A stretch of DNA of 14,006 bases from DASZYF01 sp035545535. Its GTDB lineage: Bacteria; Actinomycetota; Actinomycetes; Mycobacteriales; CAJCIY01. The stretch lies in assembly GCA_035545535.1 (NCBI GenBank), contig DASZYF010000193.1, positions 1 through 14,006 of the forward strand, in the 5' to 3' direction. The position numbers and the translations under genes were made by a program. Shown here one piece after another: positions 1 to 7,216 of this stretch; position 1 is the first letter of the stretch; each line of letters starts with the position of its first letter. Under the pieces are notes generated by a model, which did not search any database, was not told the origin of the DNA, and saw only the letters and a program-made list of their open reading frames with translations.

Positions 1-1
1 C

Positions 2-1594
2 GCCGGTGCGGCGCTGGCGCTCACCGCGGCCGCCGCCACGCACGCCGCACCGGCGGCGATGCCGTCCGGTGCGGTGGGCTGTCACGTGTCCTGGCCGGTG
101 TCGACCTACGACGGCACCCGGCAGCCGGCGACGACGACACAGCGCTGGGTCCCGTGCGTCACGACGACGCGGCTGTCCATGTCCGAGACGTCCATCGGTG
201 TCACGAGCAGTGGCGCACTGTTCTTCTCACCGGCCGGCGACGAGAACCACCTGGCCGTGTCGCACGACCACGGCGCGACGTGGTCGCTCGTCGCTCCGAC
301 CCACGCCGAGCAGACCGCGCTGTGGAACACGGTCGACCCGGAGGTGACGGTCGACCGGCGCACCGGGCGGTTGTTCTGGGTGCACGTGACCGGACCGACA
401 CGGACCCTGCCGGTGGTCGTCGACCAGTCGCCGATCCCACCGCCCGTCGGCCCGCCGCTCGCCACCGCCGTCGCCTTCGCCTACGGGTTCCAGGTGTACT
501 CGTCGTCCGACGAAGGACGGACCTGGACGACCGCCGACTACCGCACCGCTCCCATCACCGACTGGGAGAAGATCGTCGTCGGGCCGCCGCCCGCGGGTGC
601 GGCGCAGCCGCGCGGCTACCCCGACGTCGCCTACGTGTGCGGCAACTCCCCCGACGAGGCGATCGGGCCGGGTCGCTTCTGCTACCGCTCGCTCGACGGC
701 GGCGCATCGTTCGCACCGGCGGGCTTCGTGTACCCGTCGGCGAGCGCGCCGAAGGCGTGCTTCGCCATCAACTCCGACACCGGAGCGGTTGCCGACGACG
801 GCAGCCTGTACCAGCCGATCACGTGCGCCGACGGTGCCTACATCGCGGTGAGCCACGACGAGGGAAGCACCTACACGTGGCATCTCGTCGCCGGCGCCCC
901 CGGGTCGACCGTCCCGGACTCCGGACGCACCGAGATGACGCTCGACGACGCCGGCAACCTGTACGCGGCGTGGCTGGACGCCGGCCGGGTGCGCCTGTCG
1001 GTGTCGCGCGACGGCGCGCGGACCTGGTCGGCACCGCGGACGGCGTCGCCGCCGCAGCTGCACCAGATCGCTCTTCCCGCGGTCGTCGGCGGGCCGGCCG
1101 GGCACGTGGGTCTCACGTACTACGGGAGCGCGGCGGCCTCGGGGCCGATGGCGGCGTTCCTCACGCAGACGCTCGACGGCCTCGACCCCGATCCGGTGTT
1201 CACGACCGCGTCCCTCGAGGAGCCCGGGCACACGAGCGTCGCCGCGACCGGGCTAGCGAGCGGCACACCGCGCGCGGACTACATCGGCGCCACCTACGAC
1301 CCCGACGGCGTGCTGTGGGCGGCCGTCGATCGGCAGACCGGGCCGGCGGGGGCCGACGGCCTGCTCACGACCGTCGGCGTGGTCGGCCGCCTCGCCCAGC
1401 TGGGCGCTCCCGGGCCGACGACGGCGCGACCTCCGGCGAAGCACCGACGCGAACCGCACGTCACCACGCCCGGCGGGTCGCTTGCCGCGACGGGCCTCGA
1501 CGTCGGCGCCCTCGGCGGCCCGGCCGTCGTGCTGCTCGGCACCGCGTTGATCGGCATCGCGCGGCTCAGGCGCCGGCGGCCCGCCGAGCGCTAG
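2..1594 (+). CDS. Exported sialidase-like (Asp-box) beta-propeller protein with LAXTG wall-anchor signal, 5' partial
   Basis: The reading frame is open from base 2. The residues before the first ATG (base 59) are an alanine-rich hydrophobic stretch ending in an AxA-like site, so they look like the end of a signal peptide; the true start lies left of the window and ATG 59 is not the start. Five Asp-box-like motifs (S-x-D-x-G-x-x-W/F/Y) lie near bases 260, 500, 690, 850 and 1000 (for example SHDHGATW, SSDEGRTW, SRDGARTW), the hallmark of sialidase/BNR beta-propellers. I see no FRIP motif, so sialidase activity is doubtful; it may be a binding or other hydrolytic propeller. The C-terminus has LAATG (1481-1495), a hydrophobic segment and a terminal RRRR cluster, the layout of a class E sortase substrate. 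It is therefore predicted to be displayed on the cell surface. It is convergent with the rhamnosidase gene; the stops overlap in one CTAG. Confidence 0.8.
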   Translation, partial: AGAALALTAAAATHAAPAAMPSGAVGCHVSWPVSTYDGTRQPATTTQRWVPCVTTTRLSMSETSIGVTSSGALFFSPAGDENHLAVSHDHGATWSLVAPTHAEQTALWNTVDPEVTVDRRTGRLFWVHVTGPTRTLPVVVDQSPIPPPVGPPLATAVAFAYGFQVYSSSDEGRTWTTADYRTAPITDWEKIVVGPPPAGAAQPRGYPDVAYVCGNSPDEAIGPGRFCYRSLDGGASFAPAGFVYPSASAPKACFAINSDTGAVADDGSLYQPITCADGAYIAVSHDEGSTYTWHLVAGAPGSTVPDSGRTEMTLDDAGNLYAAWLDAGRVRLSVSRDGARTWSAPRTASPPQLHQIALPAVVGGPAGHVGLTYYGSAAASGPMAAFLTQTLDGLDPDPVFTTASLEEPGHTSVAATGLASGTPRADYIGATYDPDGVLWAAVDRQTGPAGADGLLTTVGVVGRLAQLGAPGPTTARPPAKHRREPHVTTPGGSLAATGLDVGALGGPAVVLLGTALIGIARLRRRRPAER

Positions 1595-4341
1595 GAGTGC
1601 AGGACGTGACGGCCGGCGCTGACGGTCCTGGTCACGCTGCGGCCGTCGCGCGTCGGCAACGTCACGCGCGCTGTCGTGTTCGGCGGGACCGTCACCGTCA
1701 ACGTGAACCGCGTGCCCCGCTGCCAGCTGACCGTGATGGGGCCGTGCGGCGTGGGCACGGTGCCGGACGCGTGGGTCAGCACGTGCCGCGGTGGCGTGAC
1801 CGCGAACGTCGCGAAGCCAGGGCTCGTCGGGCGCACGCCCAGCAGCGACTGCTGGATCGCGACCGCCACGTTGGCGCTGAACCCGTGAGACATGCTGTCG
1901 CCGTTGCCGGAGAACGACGCGACGGGCGTGCCGCCGATGGGCACGTCCATGTCGACCGGGTCCCACACCTCCCAGCCGAACGTGCCACCGCGCGCGAGGA
2001 TGTTCGCCCAGCCCGGCTGCTGCGCGTCGGTCAACAGGTGCAGGGCGGCGCGGTCATCCCCGGCGAGCCCGATCGCCTGCAGGAGGTCACCGGCGAAGAT
2101 CGGCGGGGTGGCCATCTGCTGGGCGACGACGTAGCGCTCGACCCGCGCGCGGCGGGCCTTCGGCACGACGCCGAACAGCAGTGCGTAGGCGTTGTCGGCT
2201 TGGCGCGTCTGCGCGTTCAGCGCGACGGGCGGGTTCGTCACCGGGTGGCCCGCGGCGTCGAGGCCGGCGTAGTAGATGCCCGTGGGCCCGACGAGGTGCG
2301 CGTTGATCGCGTGCGTGACGAACGCCGCGCGCCGACGGTCGGTCGCGGACGGCCGGCCGAGCGCCGCCTGCATCGTCGCGGTGTGTCCGAAGACGTCGAC
2401 GGCGAGGGCGTTGAGCAGCGTGTCGACCGGCAGCTGCGTCGCGCTCGTCGAGCCGGTGAACCGCGTGAGGAGTCCCGTGCCGGGATCGATCGAGCGCCAG
2501 ATGTAGTCGCACAGGTTCTGCACCACGGGCAGCAGCGTGCGGACGGTGGTGCGGTCGCCGGTGCGCAGCCAGTACTGCCACACCCAGTCGCCGTACAGCT
2601 CGGTGTAGTCCGGGATCTGCGCGGGGTCGATGCCGGTCGGGTACAGCTTGTTCACTCCGCCGGCCGGCCAGAAGCGGGGTTGTGAGTCGGCGAACTCGAG
2701 CAACGACTTGCGGGTCATGTTCACGTCGCCGAACGCCGTCATGGCCGCTTCGGACTCGTTGCGGCCGTCGCCCAGCCACGAGCCTTTCTCGCGCGTGGGC
2801 GTGTCCACGAACTGCTCCTGCATCGTGTACAGCGCGGAGTGGACGGCCAATCGGTAGACCGCGTCGAGCGTCGGGTCCGACGACGTGAACGTGCCCGCAC
2901 TGACGTCCGGCACCGCGGCGTGACGTGTGAGCAGCTCGACGTCGTCCGCGGTGAGTGTCGTCGACGGGTCATCGATCTGGAGGTAGCGGAACGCCAGGTA
3001 GTCGAACGGGCGGAACGTCTCGTCGCCGCCGCGCTGCAGGTAGGAGTAGCTCATGTCGGTGTGCTGCGTGCCGCGCGTGGTCGACACCGAGCCGTCGGTG
3101 TCGAGCAGGAAGCCCGCGTGCATCCTCACCAGGTGGCCGGGCGCGCCGCCGTGGAACGTGACCTGCGGGATCGCCGAGTACACGGCGCCGAAGTCGGCGA
3201 CGACCGCGCCCGACGGCAGCACTGTCAGTGCCACGGGATGGATGGGTGCGTAGACGATGCGGGTGCGCACGGGCACGAGGTGCGTCCACGGCATGACCGG
3301 GTGCGCGCCGATGACCGTGGCCGGCAGCCACGCTGCCGCGGAGAACGCCGGCGTGCTCCACCCGACCGGCTCGAGCAGACCGTCGATGTTCTCGGTGTAG
3401 TCGACCGGGTCGCCCTCTTCGTTGCGTTGCGTCCCCGGCAGCCAGGCACCCGGCATCACGTGCCACGTGCCGTCGGTCACGACGGTCTCGCTCGTGCCGT
3501 CCGCGTGCAGCACCGAGATGTGCACGATGACGCCGGGCGCACCGGTGGCCCTTCCCTTGCCCGGGCCCTGCCAGCTGTAGATGACGCCGAACGCGTTGGC
3601 CGCACCGGCGTGCAGCAGCGCCGTGACGTCCTGCGTCTCGTAGTACTGCTCATCGGGGAACGAGTACGCCTGCCCCTTGCCCGCCAGCGTGCCGTTGACG
3701 TAGAGCTCGTACTGCTGGTCGCCGGACACGTACGCGCGGGCCCGCACCACCGGTGATGCGGAGAGCGTCGCGACCTTGCGCGCGTACGTGTACTCGTCCT
3801 CCGGCTCCCACACGCCGAAGCCGCTCTCGATCTCCTGCGTCGTCGGGGTGTCCTCGGGCTCGAACGTCGTGCGCCGGATCCAGTCGGCGTGCCAGTCGCC
3901 GTCCCGCAGTGCGGTGTCGAACGTGGCCGGGCGCGACACCGCGCTCGGCGTCCCGCGCCCGTCCCACGTCTGCACGGTCCAGCGGTAGGTCGTGTCGGGC
4001 GCGAGCGCGGGTCCGGCGTACGCCACGAACGCCTGCTGGGGGCTGCGCACCCGCCCCGAGTCCCACACCGCTGTCGTGCGAGCACCGGCGGTCAGAGCGG
4101 GCCGCACGACGCGGATGCGGTACGCGGACTGGACTGCGCCGCTGCGCGGGTCGGCGACGTACCAGCCGAAGCTCACGTCGTCGGTGCCGAGGCCGATCGG
4201 GTCGGTGAGGTCGTCGACCGTCAAGTGCGTCGGCGCACCCGGACGAGCGGCCGCCTTCGCGCCAGCGGCCGCCGGCGACCCGAGGCCGACCGCGAGCAGC
4301 AGCACCACGAGGAGGCGCGGCAGGCGGCGGGCGCGGGCCAT
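1591..4341 (-). CDS. Exported alpha-L-rhamnosidase, glycoside hydrolase family 78
   Basis: This 916-residue protein should release terminal L-rhamnose from glycosides or polysaccharides outside the cell. ATG 4341 was chosen because it begins a clear signal peptide (MARARRLPRLL, then a Leu/Val core and Ala-rich cleavage region); the frame stays open upstream but without secretory sense. Order: signal peptide (about 1-30), fibronectin-like N-terminal domain ending near GDWHADWI, carbohydrate-binding beta domains (YELYVNGTLAGKG region), an all-alpha catalytic barrel from about residue 480, and a C-terminal beta domain. The motif DTPTREKGSWLGD carries Asp513, Glu518 and Asp525 with the same spacing as the Asp/Glu/Asp of characterised GH78 enzymes (Asp567, Glu572, Asp579 of Bacillus RhaB). 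GWEVWD supplies the late Glu791. All expected acidic residues are thus present, so it is probably active. SHGFSANVA downstream matches the family's conserved His region. The substrate is unknown; plant or microbial glycans are possible. Confidence 0.9.
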   Translation of the reverse strand: MARARRLPRLLVVLLLAVGLGSPAAAGAKAAARPGAPTHLTVDDLTDPIGLGTDDVSFGWYVADPRSGAVQSAYRIRVVRPALTAGARTTAVWDSGRVRSPQQAFVAYAGPALAPDTTYRWTVQTWDGRGTPSAVSRPATFDTALRDGDWHADWIRRTTFEPEDTPTTQEIESGFGVWEPEDEYTYARKVATLSASPVVRARAYVSGDQQYELYVNGTLAGKGQAYSFPDEQYYETQDVTALLHAGAANAFGVIYSWQGPGKGRATGAPGVIVHISVLHADGTSETVVTDGTWHVMPGAWLPGTQRNEEGDPVDYTENIDGLLEPVGWSTPAFSAAAWLPATVIGAHPVMPWTHLVPVRTRIVYAPIHPVALTVLPSGAVVADFGAVYSAIPQVTFHGGAPGHLVRMHAGFLLDTDGSVSTTRGTQHTDMSYSYLQRGGDETFRPFDYLAFRYLQIDDPSTTLTADDVELLTRHAAVPDVSAGTFTSSDPTLDAVYRLAVHSALYTMQEQFVDTPTREKGSWLGDGRNESEAAMTAFGDVNMTRKSLLEFADSQPRFWPAGGVNKLYPTGIDPAQIPDYTELYGDWVWQYWLRTGDRTTVRTLLPVVQNLCDYIWRSIDPGTGLLTRFTGSTSATQLPVDTLLNALAVDVFGHTATMQAALGRPSATDRRRAAFVTHAINAHLVGPTGIYYAGLDAAGHPVTNPPVALNAQTRQADNAYALLFGVVPKARRARVERYVVAQQMATPPIFAGDLLQAIGLAGDDRAALHLLTDAQQPGWANILARGGTFGWEVWDPVDMDVPIGGTPVASFSGNGDSMSHGFSANVAVAIQQSLLGVRPTSPGFATFAVTPPRHVLTHASGTVPTPHGPITVSWQRGTRFTLTVTVPPNTTARVTLPTRDGRSVTRTVSAGRHVLHS

Positions 4342-4358
4342 CCCCTGATCTTCGTCGC

Positions 4359-4391
4359 GAGCAGGACCGGTCCTGCCCCGGTCGAGCAGGA
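4359..4391. promoter_or_regulatory. Candidate operator: 16-bp palindrome plus repeated half-site in a divergent spacer
   Basis: Bases 4361-4376 are a perfect palindrome, GCAGGACC followed by its reverse complement GGTCCTGC. The left flank GAGCAGGA (4359-4366) recurs at 4384-4391, 25 bases downstream, followed by a GGTCC-like end. The element sits in the 57-base gap between the divergent rhamnosidase (start 4341) and kinase (start 4399) genes. The second copy overlaps the probable ribosome-binding AGGA of the kinase gene. A dimeric regulator acting on both promoters is a reasonable inference; no regulator gene lies in the window. Confidence 0.4.
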
Positions 4392-4398
4392 TGGTCCG

Positions 4399-5439
4399 GT
4401 GGCCCACCCCGCCGACCCGACGGCCGTCGCCGCGTGGATGCGCGCCCAGGGCATCGCGGTCGCCGATCCCCTGCGGGCGGACCTCATCGCCGGCGGCCGT
4501 TCGAACCTGACCTACAAGCTCACGGACGGCGCCGGCGCGACGTGGGTGCTGCGCCGTCCTCCCACCGGGCACGTGCTCGCGACTGCCCACGACATGGGCC
4601 GTGAGTGGCGGTTCATCTCGGCCTTCCACCCCACGCCGGTGCCGGTGCCGGAGCCCGTCGCGCTCTGCGAGGACGCGACGGTCGTGGGGGCGCCGTTCTA
4701 CGTCATGGGCCACGTGGAGGGCACCGTCCTGAACGACGACTCAGCCGCCGCGGGCCTGTCCGAGGACGCGCGCCGGGTCCTGTCGTTCGACCTGGTCGAG
4801 GTGCTCGCGGACCTGCACGCGGTCGACATCGACGTCGCCGGCATCGGCACCATCGGCCCGCGCGAGGACTACCTGGCGCGCCAGCTGCGGCGGTGGAACA
4901 AGCAGTGGGAGGCGACCAGCGAGCCCGCCGGGTTGCAGGCGCTGCCGGTCGCGGAGCTGCACGCGAAGCTGACCGCGGCCGCACCGCCGCAAGAGCGCAC
5001 GGCGGTCGTGCACGGGGACTACCGCGTGGGCAACGTGATCACGTCGGCGGCCGGCCGGGTGCAGGCCGTGCTCGACTGGGAGCTGGCCGCGCTCGGCGAT
5101 CCCCTCGCCGACGTGGGGTGGATGCTCGGCGGCTGGCTCGAGGCGGGCGAGGACGGGGGCCAGACGATCTCGTCACTGTCACCGACGCACCTGCCGGGCT
5201 TCGCGACACGCCGGGCCGTCGCCCAGCGCTACGCCGACCTCACGGGCACCGACGTCGGCCGGATCGACTACTACATCGCGTTCGCGCACTGGCGCCGCGC
5301 GGCGATCCTCGCCGGCGTGGCCGCGCGCTACCTCGCCGGCGTGATGGGCGACGACGGCATCGACCCGCACGAGTACCGCGACGCCGTCGAGGCCGGGCTG
5401 CGCCCGACCATCGAGGACGCGCTCGCCCTGCTGGCCTGA
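4399..5439 (+). CDS. Phosphotransferase family protein (APH/choline-kinase fold, ACAD10/11 N-terminal-like)
   Basis: This 346-residue cytoplasmic protein has a protein-kinase-like fold that transfers phosphate from ATP to a small molecule. Visible motifs are GGRSNLTYKL (nucleotide-binding loop, about residues 32-41), VLRRPP with the ATP-contacting region, the catalytic loop HGDYRVGN (His205, Asp207, Asn212) and the metal-binding DWE at Asp226 followed by ALGDPLADVGW. This set matches the phosphotransferase branch related to the N-terminal domain of ACAD10/ACAD11 rather than known antibiotic kinases. The GTG at 4399 is preferred because AGGA lies 7 bases upstream; ATG 4438 (codon 14) is the alternative. 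Homologues often sit beside acyl-CoA dehydrogenase genes; none is present here. The true substrate is unknown, and a resistance role should not be assumed. It is divergent from the rhamnosidase gene. Confidence 0.85.
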   Translation: MAHPADPTAVAAWMRAQGIAVADPLRADLIAGGRSNLTYKLTDGAGATWVLRRPPTGHVLATAHDMGREWRFISAFHPTPVPVPEPVALCEDATVVGAPFYVMGHVEGTVLNDDSAAAGLSEDARRVLSFDLVEVLADLHAVDIDVAGIGTIGPREDYLARQLRRWNKQWEATSEPAGLQALPVAELHAKLTAAAPPQERTAVVHGDYRVGNVITSAAGRVQAVLDWELAALGDPLADVGWMLGGWLEAGEDGGQTISSLSPTHLPGFATRRAVAQRYADLTGTDVGRIDYYIAFAHWRRAAILAGVAARYLAGVMGDDGIDPHEYRDAVEAGLRPTIEDALALLA

Positions 5440-5496
5440 CCGGCCACCCGCACCATCCGCGCGCGGCGTTCGCGACGACGGTGGACTGCGCTCCGC

Positions 5497-6033
5497 TCAG
5501 GCGATCGACGGGCTGTCGTCGTACGCGAGCTGCCCGCCCAGCCACGCGCCGAACCCGACGAAGCCGAGGCTGAGCGCGGACACCGCCGCCGCACCGACGT
5601 GGTGGCCGCGGCCGCGCATCCGCCAGGACTTGAGGCCGAGCACGGTCGCCACGTCCATCGTCGCCGCGTGCACCAGCCCGACGCGCCGGGCCGGGCCGGC
5701 CTCCATCGTCGACCAGTCCGACAGGCCGGCGAGCACCGCCGGCAGCGCCGACACGATGCCCAGACCGACGAGCCGGCGCGCCGCGCGCTCCGAGGCCTTC
5801 GGGCTGGTGATGTCGAGCACCGTCGCACCGATGAAGGACCCGATGGGCAGGCCGACGAGCGCGGCGTGCAACGGGTGACCGAGCCAGGAGCCGGACAGAA
5901 CCTGACGCGCCTTACCGCGCCCCAGCGTCGTCTCGAGGGCGTGCGCGAGCGGGTTCGCGGCGACGTCCAGAGCACCGAGCTCGCGGAGCTTCGCATCGGT
6001 GCGTTCCAGCGGGGGCAGGGTCGGCGCGGGCAT
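5497..6033 (-). CDS. DUF2231 family membrane protein
   Basis: This 178-residue protein is predicted to sit in the cytoplasmic membrane. The family signature is seen in GHPLHAALVGLPIG, which begins the first of four hydrophobic segments: LVGLPIGSFIGATVLDI, LVGLGIVSALPAVLAGL, a segment with VGLVHAATMDVATVLGL, and SALSLGFVGFGAWLGG. Conserved histidines in GHPLH and LVHA are typical of the family and could bind a cofactor, but no function has been established. ATG 6033 was chosen over the upstream in-frame GTG/ATG options because GAGGAG (6046-6041) lies 7 bases before it. A GGGTAC element at 6071-6066 would serve as its promoter. It ends facing the kinase gene, 57 bases away, and is divergent from the hemerythrin gene. 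Confidence 0.8.
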   Translation of the reverse strand: MPAPTLPPLERTDAKLRELGALDVAANPLAHALETTLGRGKARQVLSGSWLGHPLHAALVGLPIGSFIGATVLDITSPKASERAARRLVGLGIVSALPAVLAGLSDWSTMEAGPARRVGLVHAATMDVATVLGLKSWRMRGRGHHVGAAAVSALSLGFVGFGAWLGGQLAYDDSPSIA

Positions 6034-6065
6034 GTCACAGCTCCTCAGGTCGTCGTAGGAGGGAC

Positions 6066-6071
6066 GTACCC
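6066..6071 (-). promoter_or_regulatory. Putative SigB/SigF-type -10 element (GGGTAC) for the DUF2231 gene
   Basis: The minus strand reads GGGTAC 32 bases before the ATG at 6033. A GCAT (6090-6087), fitting the loose GNNT -35 pattern, lies 15 bases upstream. Streptomyces SigB-type promoters are described as GNNT-N14-16-GGGTAC/T, and mycobacterial SigF uses a similar GTTT/GGGTAT. The position leaves room for a short leader carrying the GAGGAG ribosome-binding site. Confidence 0.5.
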
Positions 6072-6098
6072 CCACGGCGGGTGATCATGCGCGTGCGC

Positions 6099-6104
6099 GG
6101 GTAG
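6099..6104 (+). promoter_or_regulatory. Putative SigB/SigF-type -10 element (GGGTAG) for the hemerythrin gene
   Basis: GGGTAG ends 9 bases before the ATG at 6114. A GGGT (6079-6082) lies 16 bases upstream and fits GNNT. There is no Shine-Dalgarno sequence before the ATG, so transcription starting about 6-9 bases after the hexamer would give a leaderless or almost leaderless mRNA. The last base (G rather than C/T) is off consensus, so this is the weakest hexamer of the set. Confidence 0.35.
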
Positions 6105-6113
6105 CACCACGGC

Positions 6114-6689
6114 ATGGAAGGCGCCGACAACCCCATCGAGGACCCCGTCAACGGGCTGGACCTGCTGTCCGAGCAGCACGAGCAGATCAAGCATCTGCTC
6201 GCTCGCGTGCGCGAGAACGCCGGCACGGCGGCGGCGGTCTCCGACTTCTCCGAGCTGCGGCGGCTGCTCTCGGTGCACGAGACCGCGGAGGAGATCGTCG
6301 TCCGGCCGCTGACCCGGACCGAGGTCCCCAACGGGCGCGGCGTGGCGGGGGCGCGCATGAACGAGGAGAACGAGGCGAAGGTCGTGCTCGCGAGATTAGA
6401 GAAGCTCGGGGCCGACAGCGCCGAGTTCGCCGCTGAGTTCCCGAGCTTCGAGTCCGCGGTCCTCGCGCACGCCGAAGCCGAGGAGCGGGACGAGCTCGCG
6501 CCGCTGAAGGCGATGCAGCGCGAAGGCCACCTGAGCCAGCTGGGCAGCTCGATCATCGAGGCCGAGCGCACTGCCCCGACCCATCCGCACCCGCACGCGA
6601 AGACGACCGCGGCCAACATCGTCCTCGGGCCGTTCGCCGCGGTCCTCGACCGGGTGCGCGACGCCATCGCGCACCGCCGCGCTTCCTGA
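6114..6689 (+). CDS. Hemerythrin HHE cation-binding domain protein
   Basis: This 191-residue soluble protein is predicted to be a four-helix bundle binding a non-haem di-iron centre; HHE proteins are linked to oxygen, nitric oxide or peroxide handling and iron redox. Candidate ligands are His22 in the helix SEQHEQIKHLL, His55 and Glu59 in VHETAEE, Glu87 in EENEAK, and His119 and Glu123 in AHAEAEE. The helix-three position holds acidic residues rather than histidine, as in many actinobacterial members. The C-terminal 50 residues include a His-rich HPHPHA stretch before a basic end; this tail is outside the bundle. No Shine-Dalgarno sequence precedes the ATG, and a GGGTAG element ends 9 bases upstream. 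The stop TGA overlaps the CTG proposed as start of the next gene, suggesting an operon with the DUF6328 gene. Confidence 0.85.
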   Translation: MEGADNPIEDPVNGLDLLSEQHEQIKHLLARVRENAGTAAAVSDFSELRRLLSVHETAEEIVVRPLTRTEVPNGRGVAGARMNEENEAKVVLARLEKLGADSAEFAAEFPSFESAVLAHAEAEERDELAPLKAMQREGHLSQLGSSIIEAERTAPTHPHPHAKTTAANIVLGPFAAVLDRVRDAIAHRRAS

Positions 6690-7216
6690 CGCCGAACGAT
6701 CCCGCGCGGGATCAGGCGTGGGACGCTGCGGAGCGCGGCGAGTCAGAGCTCGAGCGGCTCGACCGCAACTGGAGCGAGCTGCTGCAGGAGATCCGGGTCG
6801 CGCAGACCGGTGTGCAGCTGCTGACCGGGTTCCTGCTCACGCTTCCCTTCCAGCAGCGCTTCGCGCAGCTCGAGCACCGGCAGCGCCTCGACTACCTCGT
6901 CGCCGTAGGCCTGGCGTCCTGCGCCACGGCGCTGCTGATCGCACCGGTGCCGTTGCACCGGCTGCTCTTCCGCCAGCACGCGCGGCGCGAGCTCGTCGCG
7001 GTCGCCCACCGCTGTGCGCTCATAGGCCTGTGGCTGCTCGGGCTCGCGGTCGCCGCCGTCGTGCTGCTCATCTTCTCCGTGGTGGAGGGCAGCGACGCGG
7101 GCTACGTGGCCGGTGGGGTCACGTTCGCCCTCGTCGCCGCCCTCTGGGTGGTGCTGCCGGCAACGGCTCGGCTGGCTATCCCTCGCGAGGAACGTCGCCG
7201 CGCCACGCACCGGTAG
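6686..7216 (+). CDS. DUF6328 family four-helix membrane protein; start codon uncertain
   Basis: The protein shows the DUF6328 signature: RLDRNWSELLQEIRVAQTGV followed by LLTGFLLTLPFQQRF. It then has further hydrophobic segments (YLVAVGLASCATALLIAP, ALIGLWLLGLAVAAVVLLIF, AGYVAGGVTFALVAALWVVL), giving about four membrane helices. The only conventional in-frame start is GTG 6812, but that would delete the conserved N-terminal RLDRNW segment. No ATG, GTG or TTG lies in frame between the hemerythrin stop and 6812. The best upstream candidate is CTG 6686, overlapping the hemerythrin TGA as CTGA, which would give 176 residues beginning LTPNDPARD. A sequencing error or start-codon loss is also possible. 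The function of the family is unknown. The 3' end overlaps the SRPBCC gene on the other strand by 41 bases. Confidence 0.65.
   Translation: MTPNDPARDQAWDAAERGESELERLDRNWSELLQEIRVAQTGVQLLTGFLLTLPFQQRFAQLEHRQRLDYLVAVGLASCATALLIAPVPLHRLLFRQHARRELVAVAHRCALIGLWLLGLAVAAVVLLIFSVVEGSDAGYVAGGVTFALVAALWVVLPATARLAIPREERRRATHR
6698..6713. repeat. Perfect 16-bp palindrome after the hemerythrin stop
   Basis: GATCCCGC is followed directly by its reverse complement GCGGGATC, 8 bases after the hemerythrin TGA. As RNA it could form a 6-bp stem with a GCGC loop, but no U-run follows, so it is not a standard terminator. If the CTG 6686 start is right, it lies within the 5' coding region of the DUF6328 gene and could modulate its translation. 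A protein-binding site is the other option. Confidence 0.4.

Noticed and set aside
154..2685. 843-codon open frame on the plus strand across the propeller and rhamnosidase genes
   Set aside because: Its translation is a low-complexity Arg/Ala/Gly/Pro series with no domain, and it crosses two well-supported genes; this is the usual GC-driven shadow frame.
4399..5439. Aminoglycoside resistance gene
   Set aside because: The fold is shared, but the motifs match the ACAD10/11-like branch and there is no mobile or resistance context.
5432..5446. TGGCC-TGACC-GGCCA inverted repeat at the end of the phosphotransferase gene
   Set aside because: A 5-bp stem in GC-rich DNA without a T-run is expected by chance and cannot be called a terminator.
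4605..5573. 322-codon plus-strand frame overlapping the phosphotransferase gene
   Set aside because: It is a frame-shifted shadow of the phosphotransferase gene; the other frame has HGD and DWE motifs.
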